Positions 1-8,279 of a stretch of 64,000 bases of DNA are shown here, in pieces. The first letter of the stretch is position 1. Each line of letters opens with the position of its first letter. The notes beneath the pieces are model-generated. The model made no database searches. It had not been told where the DNA came from and saw nothing but the letters and a program-made list of their open reading frames with translations. Made by a program: the position numbers and the translations under genes. This stretch comes from Chryseosolibacter histidinae (lineage in GTDB: Bacteria > Bacteroidota > Bacteroidia > Cytophagales > Cyclobacteriaceae), in assembly GCF_018598225.1 (NCBI RefSeq), contig NZ_JAHESF010000003.1:1-64000 (forward strand). Direction: 5' to 3'.

Positions 1-165
1 GCCTTCTGCTAAAAGCCTGCAGCACGGGACTTTTCAGCGTTTTTCATAGGGAAAATGAGGTCATGACGAGATCCTGAGGCGATTGGAGGATCGGCTTTTC
101 ATAGGAGAAATGACATGAAACGTCTCTGTGCGCGGCAGTTTTCCGAGGGAAAAAAAGTTTTTTCT
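1..165. other. Intergenic edge with a short direct repeat
   Basis: I see no gene here. The segment carries two near-identical copies of TTTTCATAGG followed by GAAATGA-like sequence (about 41-58 and 97-114). Between them lies GATCCTGAGGCGATTGGAGGATC, a degenerate relative of the GAAGGATCC dyads found in other gaps of this window. The minus-strand gene that follows ends at 166, so this is its 3' flank. Confidence 0.35.
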
Positions 166-1332
166 TCAGAGATACCGGAGCCATTTTTTCTCCGGATGGC
201 GGCGTTTATAACCCGAATACCACCGGCACAGCAGGTAAAGAACAAACACCAGCGAGACAAAAAAACCGTATACGGCCACCAGGTTGTAGCGGTTGAACCC
301 TATGATATGCGCGGTGGCCGCCGTGAACACCAGGTGAAGGATATAGTAAAACATGGGCACTTCCCCTATGGTAACGAAGAACCTGACCACAGCATTCTTC
401 ACCCCTTCTACCAGGGCGAGGGCCAGCAGCGCAGGCCCCAGAGTCATCAGGGCGAACAATAACGACACCGGATATTTGGTGGTGCGCAGAAATGCCATGA
501 AGGAGTACAAGGCATTCTTACCCGCCTCCCAGGGGCGCGGGTCTCCGTAGAGATTGAAATATCGCAACACGATGAACAGCACAATGGCACCAGCGCCAAG
601 GCCCGTCAGCAGCACCTTTCTGCGTTCTATCGTAAATTCTCCTGAGTAGAGGTACCCCAGGCAATATCCCAGCGCCACCAGCCCGAAGTACGTGAACACG
701 GGGTATAAAAAGAAAACGCCGATACCACCCGGGAGCGATCCCACTCCGCCGCGATAGAAAAATGCCCAGAACGTTGCCATGCCGCTGCCCTCAGGAAAAG
801 AGATATTTCCCAGGGTGTTGTGCAGGAACAACACAAGTAGTCCAAAGACGAGCACAGCACGATAGGGCAGGTAGATCAGGAATGCCAGAAAGATCATGCT
901 CACGCCAATAGCCCAGATCACCAGCAGCGAGATGAAAGGCTGAAAGAAAGCAGCGGGTGACTGCCAGCACAGACGGAAAAGCGTTAGCTCGAGCGCCACC
1001 AGCAACAGCCCCCGCGTGACGAGGAACCGGAACACCTGCTTTTTAGACTGCACCTTCTGCTGCATGAGGTAGGCAGAAGTGCCGACAAGAAAAATGAATA
1101 CGGGCGCACAGAAATGGGTAACCCACCGCGTGAAGAAAAGCACCGGTGTGGTCTGGGTAAGGTCTTCAGCATTGAACTGATAGAAGCTCTCATGGAGAAA
1201 AGTACGGGCGTGATCGATGGCCATCAGCACCATCACCACGCCGCGTAAAAAGTCGATGGAATGGATCCGCGTTCTTGTTTCCCGATAGCTGTCGGGATGT
1301 TTTAGCGCTGTGGGAAGTACTGATGTTTCCAT
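166..1332 (-). CDS. DUF1624 / heparan-alpha-glucosaminide N-acetyltransferase-like membrane protein
   Basis: This 388-residue integral membrane protein begins with a short soluble tail, then the motif IHSIDFLRG (about residues 23-31) and DHAR (40-43). That arrangement is typical of the DUF1624/HGSNAT acyltransferase-like family, where this first helix carries the conserved Asp, Arg and His. About ten hydrophobic segments follow and the protein ends in a basic tail. By family it would transfer an acyl group across the inner membrane, but the substrate cannot be told from sequence. A palindrome (1280-1297) lies inside the N-terminal coding part and encodes the HPDSYRET region, suggesting the N-terminus was extended by a repeat. 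The next gene upstream, on the same strand, is an ABC permease 104 bp away. Confidence 0.8.
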   Translation of the reverse strand: METSVLPTALKHPDSYRETRTRIHSIDFLRGVVMVLMAIDHARTFLHESFYQFNAEDLTQTTPVLFFTRWVTHFCAPVFIFLVGTSAYLMQQKVQSKKQVFRFLVTRGLLLVALELTLFRLCWQSPAAFFQPFISLLVIWAIGVSMIFLAFLIYLPYRAVLVFGLLVLFLHNTLGNISFPEGSGMATFWAFFYRGGVGSLPGGIGVFFLYPVFTYFGLVALGYCLGYLYSGEFTIERRKVLLTGLGAGAIVLFIVLRYFNLYGDPRPWEAGKNALYSFMAFLRTTKYPVSLLFALMTLGPALLALALVEGVKNAVVRFFVTIGEVPMFYYILHLVFTAATAHIIGFNRYNLVAVYGFFVSLVFVLYLLCRWYSGYKRRHPEKKWLRYL

Positions 1333-1366
1333 ATCGATAGAACAGGTTTGTTTCCTTGAGTCTTCG

Positions 1367-1439
1367 GACCACTGCGCACATGGCCACGCGCCAGGCAGTG
1401 GTCAGGCGACTACCCGCGCCAGCAGTGGTCAGACGACTA
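1367..1439. repeat. CAGTGGTC word array at the permease stop codon
   Basis: The word CAGTGGTC occurs at 1396-1403 and 1423-1430, and its reverse complement GACCACTG at 1367-1374, so the left and right parts can pair. The two forward words sit in a direct repeat of about 25 bp (1387-1412 and 1415-1439). The TAG stop codon of the upstream permease (complement of 1437-1439) is the edge of the array. A transcription-end hairpin role is inferred from the position only. Confidence 0.55.
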
Positions 1440-4064
1440 GTCCCGGCGCAGGAATCTCACCGGATCGCTGAACGCCACCCTGGCCAGGTAATAGCTCACC
1501 GAGAGCAGCCCCGCGAGCAGGATGCAAACGCCAGCCTTGATGAACAGCGCCGAGTCGAGGTCTATCCTGTACTGGAATGTTTGCAGCCACAGGTTGCCCA
1601 GGTACATGGCGATCGGCACGCCCACAACAATAGCGATCAGGTTGAACACGGCGTACCGCGTATAAAGCTGCCGCACAATGGTCATCTGATCGGCACCGAA
1701 TACTTTGCGGATGGCGACTTCTTTCAGCCTGCTGCTAAAGAGCAGCGAGCTCATGGCGAAGAGGCCGTAGCATGTAAGGTAAAGGGCGATGACCGTAAAG
1801 AACAGGATCACGTTACTAAGCCGGCTCTCCTTGTCGTACAGTCTTTCCAGCTGCCGGTCGAGGGCTTCATATTCAAAAGGTTTGTCAGAGAATTTTTTCC
1901 ACAAGGCGCCGATCGAAGCAATACCACTTTCGGGCGAGGTGCCTGATACCCTGATGATGGCGGTTCCAAAACCAGTATCGGGTGTAAGCACAATGGGTTT
2001 CACAGGTCCGTGCAACGACTCGAAGTGGTAATCCTCGATCACGCCGATCACGATGCCCTTTGCCATGATCTTCGTGGTGCCGGCGGCAAATACCTCCAGC
2101 GTTCTGTTCAACGGATCGTCAAGCCAGCCCAGCTCGATGGCAGCGCGCCGGTTGATAATGAAAGGCCATGCCGAATCGTACTTTGCCTCAGGATCGAAGT
2201 CGCGGCCCATGAGCAGTTTTATTTTCAGGGCCGACAGGAATTTGTAATCCACCCACGCGAACGGCATCATCACCGGTTTTTCATACGATCCGCCTTCGGG
2301 CACAAACCGCCACGTGTTGCATCCTGTGCCGGGAACAGGTCCGCCGGAAACCTCCACGATATCCTTACTTTTCTGAAGCTCGGTCTTGAATGCTTCCAGC
2401 TTGGGCCACAGGTCCTCGTTCATATTCACGAGCACGATATTGTGCCTGTCAAAACCGAGGTCTTTGTTCCTGAAGAAATCGATCTGCCGACTGATGATGA
2501 ACGAGAACACCAGCAGCACAAATGAAAAGCAGACCTGGAGGCCCATGAGGATATTCCGGAGCCTTGCCTTATCGGGACTGCGGTACTGCTGCAGCAACAG
2601 GTAGCTCGAAGCCTGCATGGCATACCGGATGGCGGGACGAACCACTGCCACGATACAAATGAGAATGATCAGTGCCAGCAACCCGCCCATGATCATACCG
2701 TTGGGCGCTGTCCACAGGTAAAGGTTCTTCTGCACCAGCAGGTTGAAATCCGAAATAAAGATCTGGCAGAGGATCACGGCCAGCACGAAGGCTGTAACAC
2801 CGATCAGGATACTCTCTATGGAAAGCTGAATGATGATCCTCATGGCGTTTTGTCCGAGGAACTTACGGATGCCTACTTCGCGGGTGCGGCTGGTGATCTT
2901 GAAATAAGAGAGGTTGATGAGGTTGATGGAAGACACAATCATGATCACAAAGGCAACGATCGAGAACAACCGCACATACAGGATGTTGCCACCGGGTTCG
3001 AGCTCCTGCGCGAGATTTGAGTTCAGGTGAATGTCTGCCACGGGCTGAAGCTCGAGCCACGCATCGGGCCTGAAGCGCTCCGGGAAATATTTGTTGACCA
3101 CCAACGGAAGTTTGGCGCGCACGCGGTCAGGTGCTACGCCCGTTTTCAGCATAATATAAGTATAGGCGCCATACCAGTACCACTTGTTCTCTCTTCCTTC
3201 AAGGCCTGTCTCCCTTCGCCACTGGTTGAGCTGCAGCGTGAGGGGAACAACTGCATCGAACCTGATGTGCGATTGCTCCGGCACGTTGCGCATCACTCCC
3301 GTGACGGCAAGCGGTTGTTGTCCGTCGACCAGCAAGGTTTTCCCAATGGGGTTGGCATCGCCGAAGTATTTTTTTGCTGCGCGCTCCGTGAGGATGATGC
3401 TGGCGGGTTCGTTCATTGCCGTTTCAGCATCGCCAACAATGAGCGGGAAGGTGAAGACATCGAAAAAATTGCTGTCGGCCATTACCACACGCTCCTGGAA
3501 TTTTTTATCACCATAATGCAGCATGGGATCCGTTTTGAAAATTCTCACTGCCTGTTCTATCTCCGGCAGCTCCGATTGCAGCGCCTGTGCCGCGGGAAAT
3601 TGTGTGGCCGCCATGTTGAATTCCACATCACCCGACTTCAGGTGTGCCGCCACCCTGAAGATCCGGGGGTGCCGCTCGTGGAACTTGTCGTAGGCAAGCT
3701 CATCGTTGATGAACATCATGATGAAGAGAAAAGAAGCGAGGCTCAGCATGAGGCCCAGCAGCGACACGAGGTAGTAGCTTTTATCTTTTCTCACCAGGCG
3801 CGTAAAGAAGAGTAGCGTATGGCTGATCATGTTGATGGTGGTCTGGACTCCCGCATTCCTGGGGCGGCGCGCCATGCGCATAAAACCCAGTCCTTCCAGA
3901 GTGTAGAGCAGCTTCGTTTTCCAATGCGGCGTGTTGCGCTGCAGCTTGCTCCGGAACTTTTCTTCAAGATCACCCAGGCTGGCTTCCAGCAACCGCGGCT
4001 CCAGGAACATGCCCAGGAACCGTTTCACCCACTGTGGAGGTTCGTGACGCGATGACGTGCTCAT
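1437..4064 (-). CDS. ABC transporter permease with N-terminal prefix domain (MacB/FtsX type)
   Basis: This 875-residue permease starts with about 85 soluble residues (LLEASLGDLEEKF near residue 22), the prefix domain usual in Bacteroidota permeases paired with PadR. A first transmembrane helix (about 98-120), a large MacB-type periplasmic domain, and two FtsX permease modules follow. The cytoplasmic coupling segments REVGIRKFLG and LKEVAIRKVFG are visible in the two halves. No ATPase gene lies nearby, so the partner must be elsewhere. By family it moves substrates, or mechanical force, across the periplasm rather than importing. It starts 10 bp downstream of the padR gene and is almost certainly co-transcribed with it and repressed by it. 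Confidence 0.9.
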   Translation of the reverse strand: MSTSSRHEPPQWVKRFLGMFLEPRLLEASLGDLEEKFRSKLQRNTPHWKTKLLYTLEGLGFMRMARRPRNAGVQTTINMISHTLLFFTRLVRKDKSYYLVSLLGLMLSLASFLFIMMFINDELAYDKFHERHPRIFRVAAHLKSGDVEFNMAATQFPAAQALQSELPEIEQAVRIFKTDPMLHYGDKKFQERVVMADSNFFDVFTFPLIVGDAETAMNEPASIILTERAAKKYFGDANPIGKTLLVDGQQPLAVTGVMRNVPEQSHIRFDAVVPLTLQLNQWRRETGLEGRENKWYWYGAYTYIMLKTGVAPDRVRAKLPLVVNKYFPERFRPDAWLELQPVADIHLNSNLAQELEPGGNILYVRLFSIVAFVIMIVSSINLINLSYFKITSRTREVGIRKFLGQNAMRIIIQLSIESILIGVTAFVLAVILCQIFISDFNLLVQKNLYLWTAPNGMIMGGLLALIILICIVAVVRPAIRYAMQASSYLLLQQYRSPDKARLRNILMGLQVCFSFVLLVFSFIISRQIDFFRNKDLGFDRHNIVLVNMNEDLWPKLEAFKTELQKSKDIVEVSGGPVPGTGCNTWRFVPEGGSYEKPVMMPFAWVDYKFLSALKIKLLMGRDFDPEAKYDSAWPFIINRRAAIELGWLDDPLNRTLEVFAAGTTKIMAKGIVIGVIEDYHFESLHGPVKPIVLTPDTGFGTAIIRVSGTSPESGIASIGALWKKFSDKPFEYEALDRQLERLYDKESRLSNVILFFTVIALYLTCYGLFAMSSLLFSSRLKEVAIRKVFGADQMTIVRQLYTRYAVFNLIAIVVGVPIAMYLGNLWLQTFQYRIDLDSALFIKAGVCILLAGLLSVSYYLARVAFSDPVRFLRRD

Positions 4065-4074
4065 ATAAAGTGTT

Positions 4075-4419
4075 TTATTTCATCACCAGACTATTGGCAA
4101 AGGCTGCTTTGGGAATGGCGCGCCAGAGGTCATTGCGCATATCTCTCGCATTGGCCAGCGCTTTCTGACCCGATCTTGTAACGCGGAAAAGCAGCTTCCT
4201 GCGACCACCGCGTTCATTCGTAGCGCCGTCGAGCCGCGACTCCAGGTAGCCTTTTTCTTCGAGGCGATGCAACGCTACGTGAATGGTGCTGAGCGTTGCT
4301 TTTCGATCGCAGCGTTTGCGCAGCTCCTCCTGGATGGCCACTCCATACGCATCATCGAACAACACGCCTACCACCAGTAAAACGATTTCCTCCAGTTCGC
4401 CGAGATTGGTTCCTTTCAT
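4075..4419 (-). CDS. PadR family transcriptional repressor
   Basis: This is a 114-residue winged-helix protein of the PadR family. It opens with LGELEEIVLLVVGVL, continues with the recognition-helix region RKATLSTIHVALHRLEEKGYLES (about residues 38-60), and has an RRKLLFRVT beta wing. PadR proteins of this size bind palindromic operators as dimers and usually respond to a small ligand or envelope stress. In Bacteroidota this type is normally the first gene of an operon with a prefix-domain ABC permease, as here. A palindrome GGTATACC lies just upstream of its start (4432-4439), next to a good promoter, which suggests autoregulation. Confidence 0.9.
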   Translation of the reverse strand: MKGTNLGELEEIVLLVVGVLFDDAYGVAIQEELRKRCDRKATLSTIHVALHRLEEKGYLESRLDGATNERGGRRKLLFRVTRSGQKALANARDMRNDLWRAIPKAAFANSLVMK

Positions 4420-4431
4420 TGCTAAAATGCT

Positions 4432-4466
4432 TGGTATACCTAAAGATAATTATTTGTTTCGTATTT
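4432..4466 (-). promoter_or_regulatory. padR promoter with overlapping GGTATACC palindrome
   Basis: Read on the minus strand, TATCTTTA (complement of 4441-4448) matches seven of eight positions of the Bacteroidota -7 element TAnnTTTG. A TTG lies about 20 nt further upstream. Directly downstream, where transcription would start, is the perfect palindrome GGTATACC (4432-4439). A dimeric PadR bound there would block initiation. The assignment to PadR is inference. Confidence 0.4.
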
Positions 4467-4483
4467 GTCAATATTACAAATAT

Positions 4484-4612
4484 AGTCCACGGTCCACAGT
4501 CGACAACACAACCGAGAAACAACCCTTTGAGGGTTATACATGTGGCATCAACTTAAATGAGCCACTGCCTCCTGAAAAGCCCTCAAAGGGTTGCTACGTG
4601 GACTGTGGACTC
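4484..4612. repeat. Nested inverted repeat: CCACGG words outside, CCCTCAAAGGG inside
   Basis: The left arm has AGTCCACGGTCCACAG (from 4484) followed by CAACCCTTTGAGGGTT (4520-4535). The right arm has GCCCTCAAAGGGTTG (4579-4593) followed by GTGGACTGTGGACTC (4598-4612). The two word families are arranged as A-L-L'-A', so the whole block can fold as one nested hairpin. It sits between the divergent padR and czc promoters, not at gene ends. Confidence 0.7.
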
Positions 4613-4634
4613 TTTTCCAGTAAATGCAACCCAA

Positions 4635-4660
4635 TTGCACCCCTTTCGTCCCTATCTTTG
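4635..4660 (+). promoter_or_regulatory. Putative czc operon promoter
   Basis: TATCTTTG (4653-4660) is a perfect match to the TAnnTTTG -7 element of Bacteroidota, with TTG at 4635-4637 as a possible -33 box at slightly short spacing. It lies only 4 bp before the GTG start chosen for the DUF6660 gene, so the transcript would be leaderless or nearly so. An alternative start further downstream cannot be excluded. Confidence 0.45.
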
Positions 4661-4664
4661 CTTC

Positions 4665-4985
4665 GTGAGGGTGATCATCATTCTATACGCCTTTTATATT
4701 GCGGGTCTCGCATGTTATCCGTGCACAGACGGTCAGACGTGTGTGGATGAGGTGAAGTCGTCCATCGCGGTGATCGATACAGATGGCCATGCGCACTCGG
4801 ATGCCGAACAGGATCTTTGCTCACCCTTTTGTATCTGCAGCTGCTGCAGGGCACAGATCCAGCAACCCTCCTATTACTTTTTTGACTTCCAGGCCGTACG
4901 CCTCGCAGAACAGCGTTGCGATCTAAGAACTCCTGGTATTCAAACACGTGCGGTCTCTATCTGGCAGCCGCCCAAGATCGCCTGA
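4665..4985 (+). CDS. DUF6660-like small Cys-rich protein at the head of the metal efflux operon
   Basis: This is a small protein of about 106 residues if translation starts at the GTG at 4665. The N-terminus is hydrophobic (VIIILYAFYIAGLACYPC) and looks like a signal or lipoprotein-type leader. The middle carries the Cys-rich motif CSPFCICSCC, preceded by His and Asp. I recognise this layout as the DUF6660 family, which in Bacteroidota is typically found directly upstream of czcA/cusA genes. The function is not established. Cysteines and histidines in an exported protein make a periplasmic metal-binding or sensing role plausible. An upstream ATG at 4557 falls inside a repeat block and before the promoter, so it was not used. 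Confidence 0.65.
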   Translation: MRVIIILYAFYIAGLACYPCTDGQTCVDEVKSSIAVIDTDGHAHSDAEQDLCSPFCICSCCRAQIQQPSYYFFDFQAVRLAEQRCDLRTPGIQTRAVSIWQPPKIA

Positions 4986-5144
4986 CATTCTTCTGATTTA
5001 CTCCTGAAGTACAAGGAGCTGATCCGCAATTTTAAGATCCAAGGCAAGCATTCCGTTCAAGGTATGGCCTAACCATACATTCCGCCAATGCGGTTTGAAC
5101 CGATCATCGCTTTTGCCGATGTGTATTTCATCATTCATAGTTTT

Positions 5145-8100
5145 ATGTTAGACAAGATCATTCATTATTCCATTCATAATAAGCTGGCCATCGGCTTGTT
5201 CACCTTTTTTCTCATCGTGTGGGGTGGCTACTCCGTGACACAGCTGCCCATTGACGCGGTGCCGGATATTACCAACAACCAGGTGCAGGTGATCACCACG
5301 GCTCCTTCGCAGTCGGCGCTGGACATCGAGCGGCTCGTTACCTACCCGGTGGAGCAGACCATGGCCACCATTCCTGACATTGAAGAGATCAGGAGCTTCT
5401 CACGTTTTGGTCTTTCAGTGGTTACCATTGTTTTCCGTGACGAGGTCGACGTTTACTGGGCCAGGCAACAGGTAAGCGAACGACTCACAGAAGCGGCGCG
5501 ACAGATCCCTCCTGGTGTAGGCACACCTGAGATGGGGCCCATCACCACAGGGCTGGGCGAGATCTACCAGTATGTCATCAAACCGAAAAAAGGTTTTGAA
5601 GACAAGTATACCGCCATGGAGCTACGCACTATCCAGGACTGGATCGTACGAAGGCAGTTGCTGGGAATACCGGGTGTAGCCGATGTGGCCAGCTTCGGCG
5701 GCCACCTGAAACAATATGAGATCGCGCTTGATCCCGACAAGGTGCGCAGTTACAACCTCAGCATCTCCGCCATTTTCACGGCACTGGAGCAGAACAACCA
5801 GAATACCGGAGGCGCTTATATCGATAAAAAACCTGAAGCGTATTTCATCAGAAGCGAGGGACTCATCGGCTCGCTTGACGACATCGGTAAGATCGTGGTG
5901 GCCAATACCGCCTCCGGTGTGCCGGTGCTGATCCGCGATGTGGCAGAGGTGCGTTATGGAAGCGCCACCCGCTATGGTGCCATGACTTATAATAATGAAG
6001 GAGAAGTAGTGGGCGCCATTGTGCTGATGCTGAAAGGTGAAAATTCCAGCGCGATTGTGAACCGCGTGAAAGCACGGATCACCCAGATCGAAAAAACATT
6101 GCCCGAAGGTCTCGAGATCGACGCGTTCCTTGACCGCAGCAAGCTGGTGAGTCGCGCCATTGGTACCGTAGAGAAAAACCTGATCGAAGGTGCGCTGATC
6201 GTGATCGCCGTGCTGGTGCTTTTCCTCGGCAACCTCAGGGCTGGGCTGATCGTGGCTTCGGTGATCCCGCTGGCCATGCTCTTTGCCGTATCGCTCATGC
6301 ATGCGTTCGGCGTTTCAGGCAACCTCATGAGTCTGGGGGCCATCGACTTCGGGCTCATCGTTGACGGCGCTGTCATTATTGTAGAAGCCACCATGCATCA
6401 CCTGGGCCTTCGTACCATTACACAAAGACTTACGCAAACAGAGATGGACAGCGAGGTGTACACGTCGGCTTCCCGGATCAGGACCTCCGCTGCTTTCGGG
6501 GAGATCATCATCCTGATCGTGTACTTACCTATCCTTGCGCTCACCGGGGTTGAAGGAAAAATGTTCCGCCCCATGGCCCAGACGGTAGGCTTCGCTATTC
6601 TCGGCGCCTTCATTCTTTCGCTTACTTATGTGCCCATGATGTCGGCAGCATTTCTCAGCAAGGAGCCACACCATAAGCGCAACTTCTCCGATCGTATGAT
6701 GGACTTCTTTCACAGGTTATACGAGCCTGTGATCAACGGCGCGCTGAAGCACAGGCTGATCACGGTGCTGATCTCCGTTGCATTGTTCGTGGTCAGCTTC
6801 ATGTTGTTCCTGAACATCGGAGGAGAATTCCTGCCGACGCTCGAGGAAGGTGACCTGGCGGTGGAAACACGGGTGCTTACAGGTAGCAGCCTGTCGTATA
6901 CCGTAGAGACATCACAAAAAGCCGCTGAAGTGATCCTGCGTGAGTTCCCTGACGAAGTTGTAGAAGTAGTATCCAAGATCGGCTCCTCGGAGATCCCCAC
7001 CGACCCCATGCCCATTGAAGCGTGCGACCTGATGATCATTCTGAAAGACAAAAAGGAGTGGACGAAAGCATCGGGCCGTGAAGAGCTGACGGAAAAAATG
7101 GCGGAAGCGCTGGAAGTAGTTCCGGGAGTGACGTTCGGATTTCAGCAACCGATCCAGATGCGTTTCAACGAGCTGATGACCGGTGTGCGCCAGGATGTTG
7201 CCGTGAAGATCTTCGGTGAAGACCTCGAGGTGCTCACAGGGCTTTCGAAAGCTGTGGCGGGTATCGTTTCAAAAGTGGACGGCGCCCGTGACCTTTACGT
7301 GGAAGAAGTGAGCGGGCTTCCGCAGATCGTGATCAACATCAACCGCGATGAGCTCGCCAAATACGGGGCCAGCATCGCTTCCGTGAACCAGACCATCAAC
7401 ACTGCTTTCGCAGGACAATCTGCCGGCCTGGTCTTTGAAGGTGAAAGAAGGTTCGACCTGGTGGTGAGGCTTCATGAGCAAAGCCGGCAGCAGATCGAAG
7501 ATGTCAGAAATCTATTTATCACTAATCAGCGTGGCGAGCAGATCCCGCTCAGTCAGCTTGCCGATATTCAATTCAGGATGGGGCCAAACCAGATCCAACG
7601 CGAGGACGCCAAACGCAGGATCATTGTAGGTTTCAATGTGCGGGGCCGCGACGTTGACGGTGTGGTGAAAGAGATCCGGCAAAAGATCGAAGAAGGTGTC
7701 TCCTTTCCACCCGGCTACTACCCTGTGTACGGAGGCCAGTTCGAGAACCTGCGCGAAGCACAGGCCCGGCTCGCCATCGCAGTACCGGCGGCCTTGCTGC
7801 TGATCTTCATTTTATTGTTCCTCACCTTCCGCTCGGTGAAACAGTCAGTACTGATCTTCCTCTCCATCCCTATGGCGGCCATCGGTGGTGTGCTGGCCCT
7901 GCTGCTAAGAGGTATGCCCTACAGCATTTCGGCAGGCGTTGGTTTCATTGCCCTGTTCGGCGTGGCGGTATTGAATGGCATCGTGCTCATCGCAGAATTC
8001 AACAGGCTTAAAAGTGAAGGGGTCACTGATTTACACCGCATAGTGCTCAACGGAACACGTGTACGTCTTCGCCCTGTGCTGATGACGGCGGCGGTAGCCT

Positions 8101-8279
8101 CACTCGGTTTTTTGCCCATGGCACTCGCCACCAGCGCCGGAGCCGAGGTACAGAAGCCGCTCGCTACCGTTGTGATCGGAGGACTTGTATCCAGCACCAT
8201 TCTTACATTGGTGGTGCTCCCCGTTTTATATACCTACTTCGAACGTATCGGCTCAAGGCCCTCAACATATCAGTCATGA
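5145..8279 (+). CDS. czcA: CzcA-type heavy-metal efflux RND pump
   Basis: This is an inner-membrane proton/metal antiporter of the HME-RND family with 1044 residues from the ATG at 5145. MLDKIIHYSIHNKL is the usual N-terminus of the family, so the longer in-frame start at 5088 was rejected. The layout is the classic one: TM1, porter domain, TM2-6, TM7, second porter domain, TM8-12. The TM4 signature reads DFGLIVDGAVIIVE, the DFGxxVDGA form associated with Zn/Co/Cd pumps rather than the CusA form, although the Asn that often follows the Glu is Ala here. Many Bacteroidota relatives are fused to TolC; this one is not. It overlaps the next gene by ATGA. Confidence 0.93.
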   Translation: MLDKIIHYSIHNKLAIGLFTFFLIVWGGYSVTQLPIDAVPDITNNQVQVITTAPSQSALDIERLVTYPVEQTMATIPDIEEIRSFSRFGLSVVTIVFRDEVDVYWARQQVSERLTEAARQIPPGVGTPEMGPITTGLGEIYQYVIKPKKGFEDKYTAMELRTIQDWIVRRQLLGIPGVADVASFGGHLKQYEIALDPDKVRSYNLSISAIFTALEQNNQNTGGAYIDKKPEAYFIRSEGLIGSLDDIGKIVVANTASGVPVLIRDVAEVRYGSATRYGAMTYNNEGEVVGAIVLMLKGENSSAIVNRVKARITQIEKTLPEGLEIDAFLDRSKLVSRAIGTVEKNLIEGALIVIAVLVLFLGNLRAGLIVASVIPLAMLFAVSLMHAFGVSGNLMSLGAIDFGLIVDGAVIIVEATMHHLGLRTITQRLTQTEMDSEVYTSASRIRTSAAFGEIIILIVYLPILALTGVEGKMFRPMAQTVGFAILGAFILSLTYVPMMSAAFLSKEPHHKRNFSDRMMDFFHRLYEPVINGALKHRLITVLISVALFVVSFMLFLNIGGEFLPTLEEGDLAVETRVLTGSSLSYTVETSQKAAEVILREFPDEVVEVVSKIGSSEIPTDPMPIEACDLMIILKDKKEWTKASGREELTEKMAEALEVVPGVTFGFQQPIQMRFNELMTGVRQDVAVKIFGEDLEVLTGLSKAVAGIVSKVDGARDLYVEEVSGLPQIVININRDELAKYGASIASVNQTINTAFAGQSAGLVFEGERRFDLVVRLHEQSRQQIEDVRNLFITNQRGEQIPLSQLADIQFRMGPNQIQREDAKRRIIVGFNVRGRDVDGVVKEIRQKIEEGVSFPPGYYPVYGGQFENLREAQARLAIAVPAALLLIFILLFLTFRSVKQSVLIFLSIPMAAIGGVLALLLRGMPYSISAGVGFIALFGVAVLNGIVLIAEFNRLKSEGVTDLHRIVLNGTRVRLRPVLMTAAVASLGFLPMALATSAGAEVQKPLATVVIGGLVSSTILTLVVLPVLYTYFERIGSRPSTYQS

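Noticed and set aside
3027-3815. A 262-codon open frame on the plus strand across the first permease gene
   Set aside because: It lies opposite a well-supported permease. Its composition (His/Arg/Gln rich, no domain) is what a shadow of the coding strand gives.
5622-6302. A 226-codon open frame antisense to czcA
   Set aside because: It is a His-rich shadow frame of the RND pump gene and has no family features.
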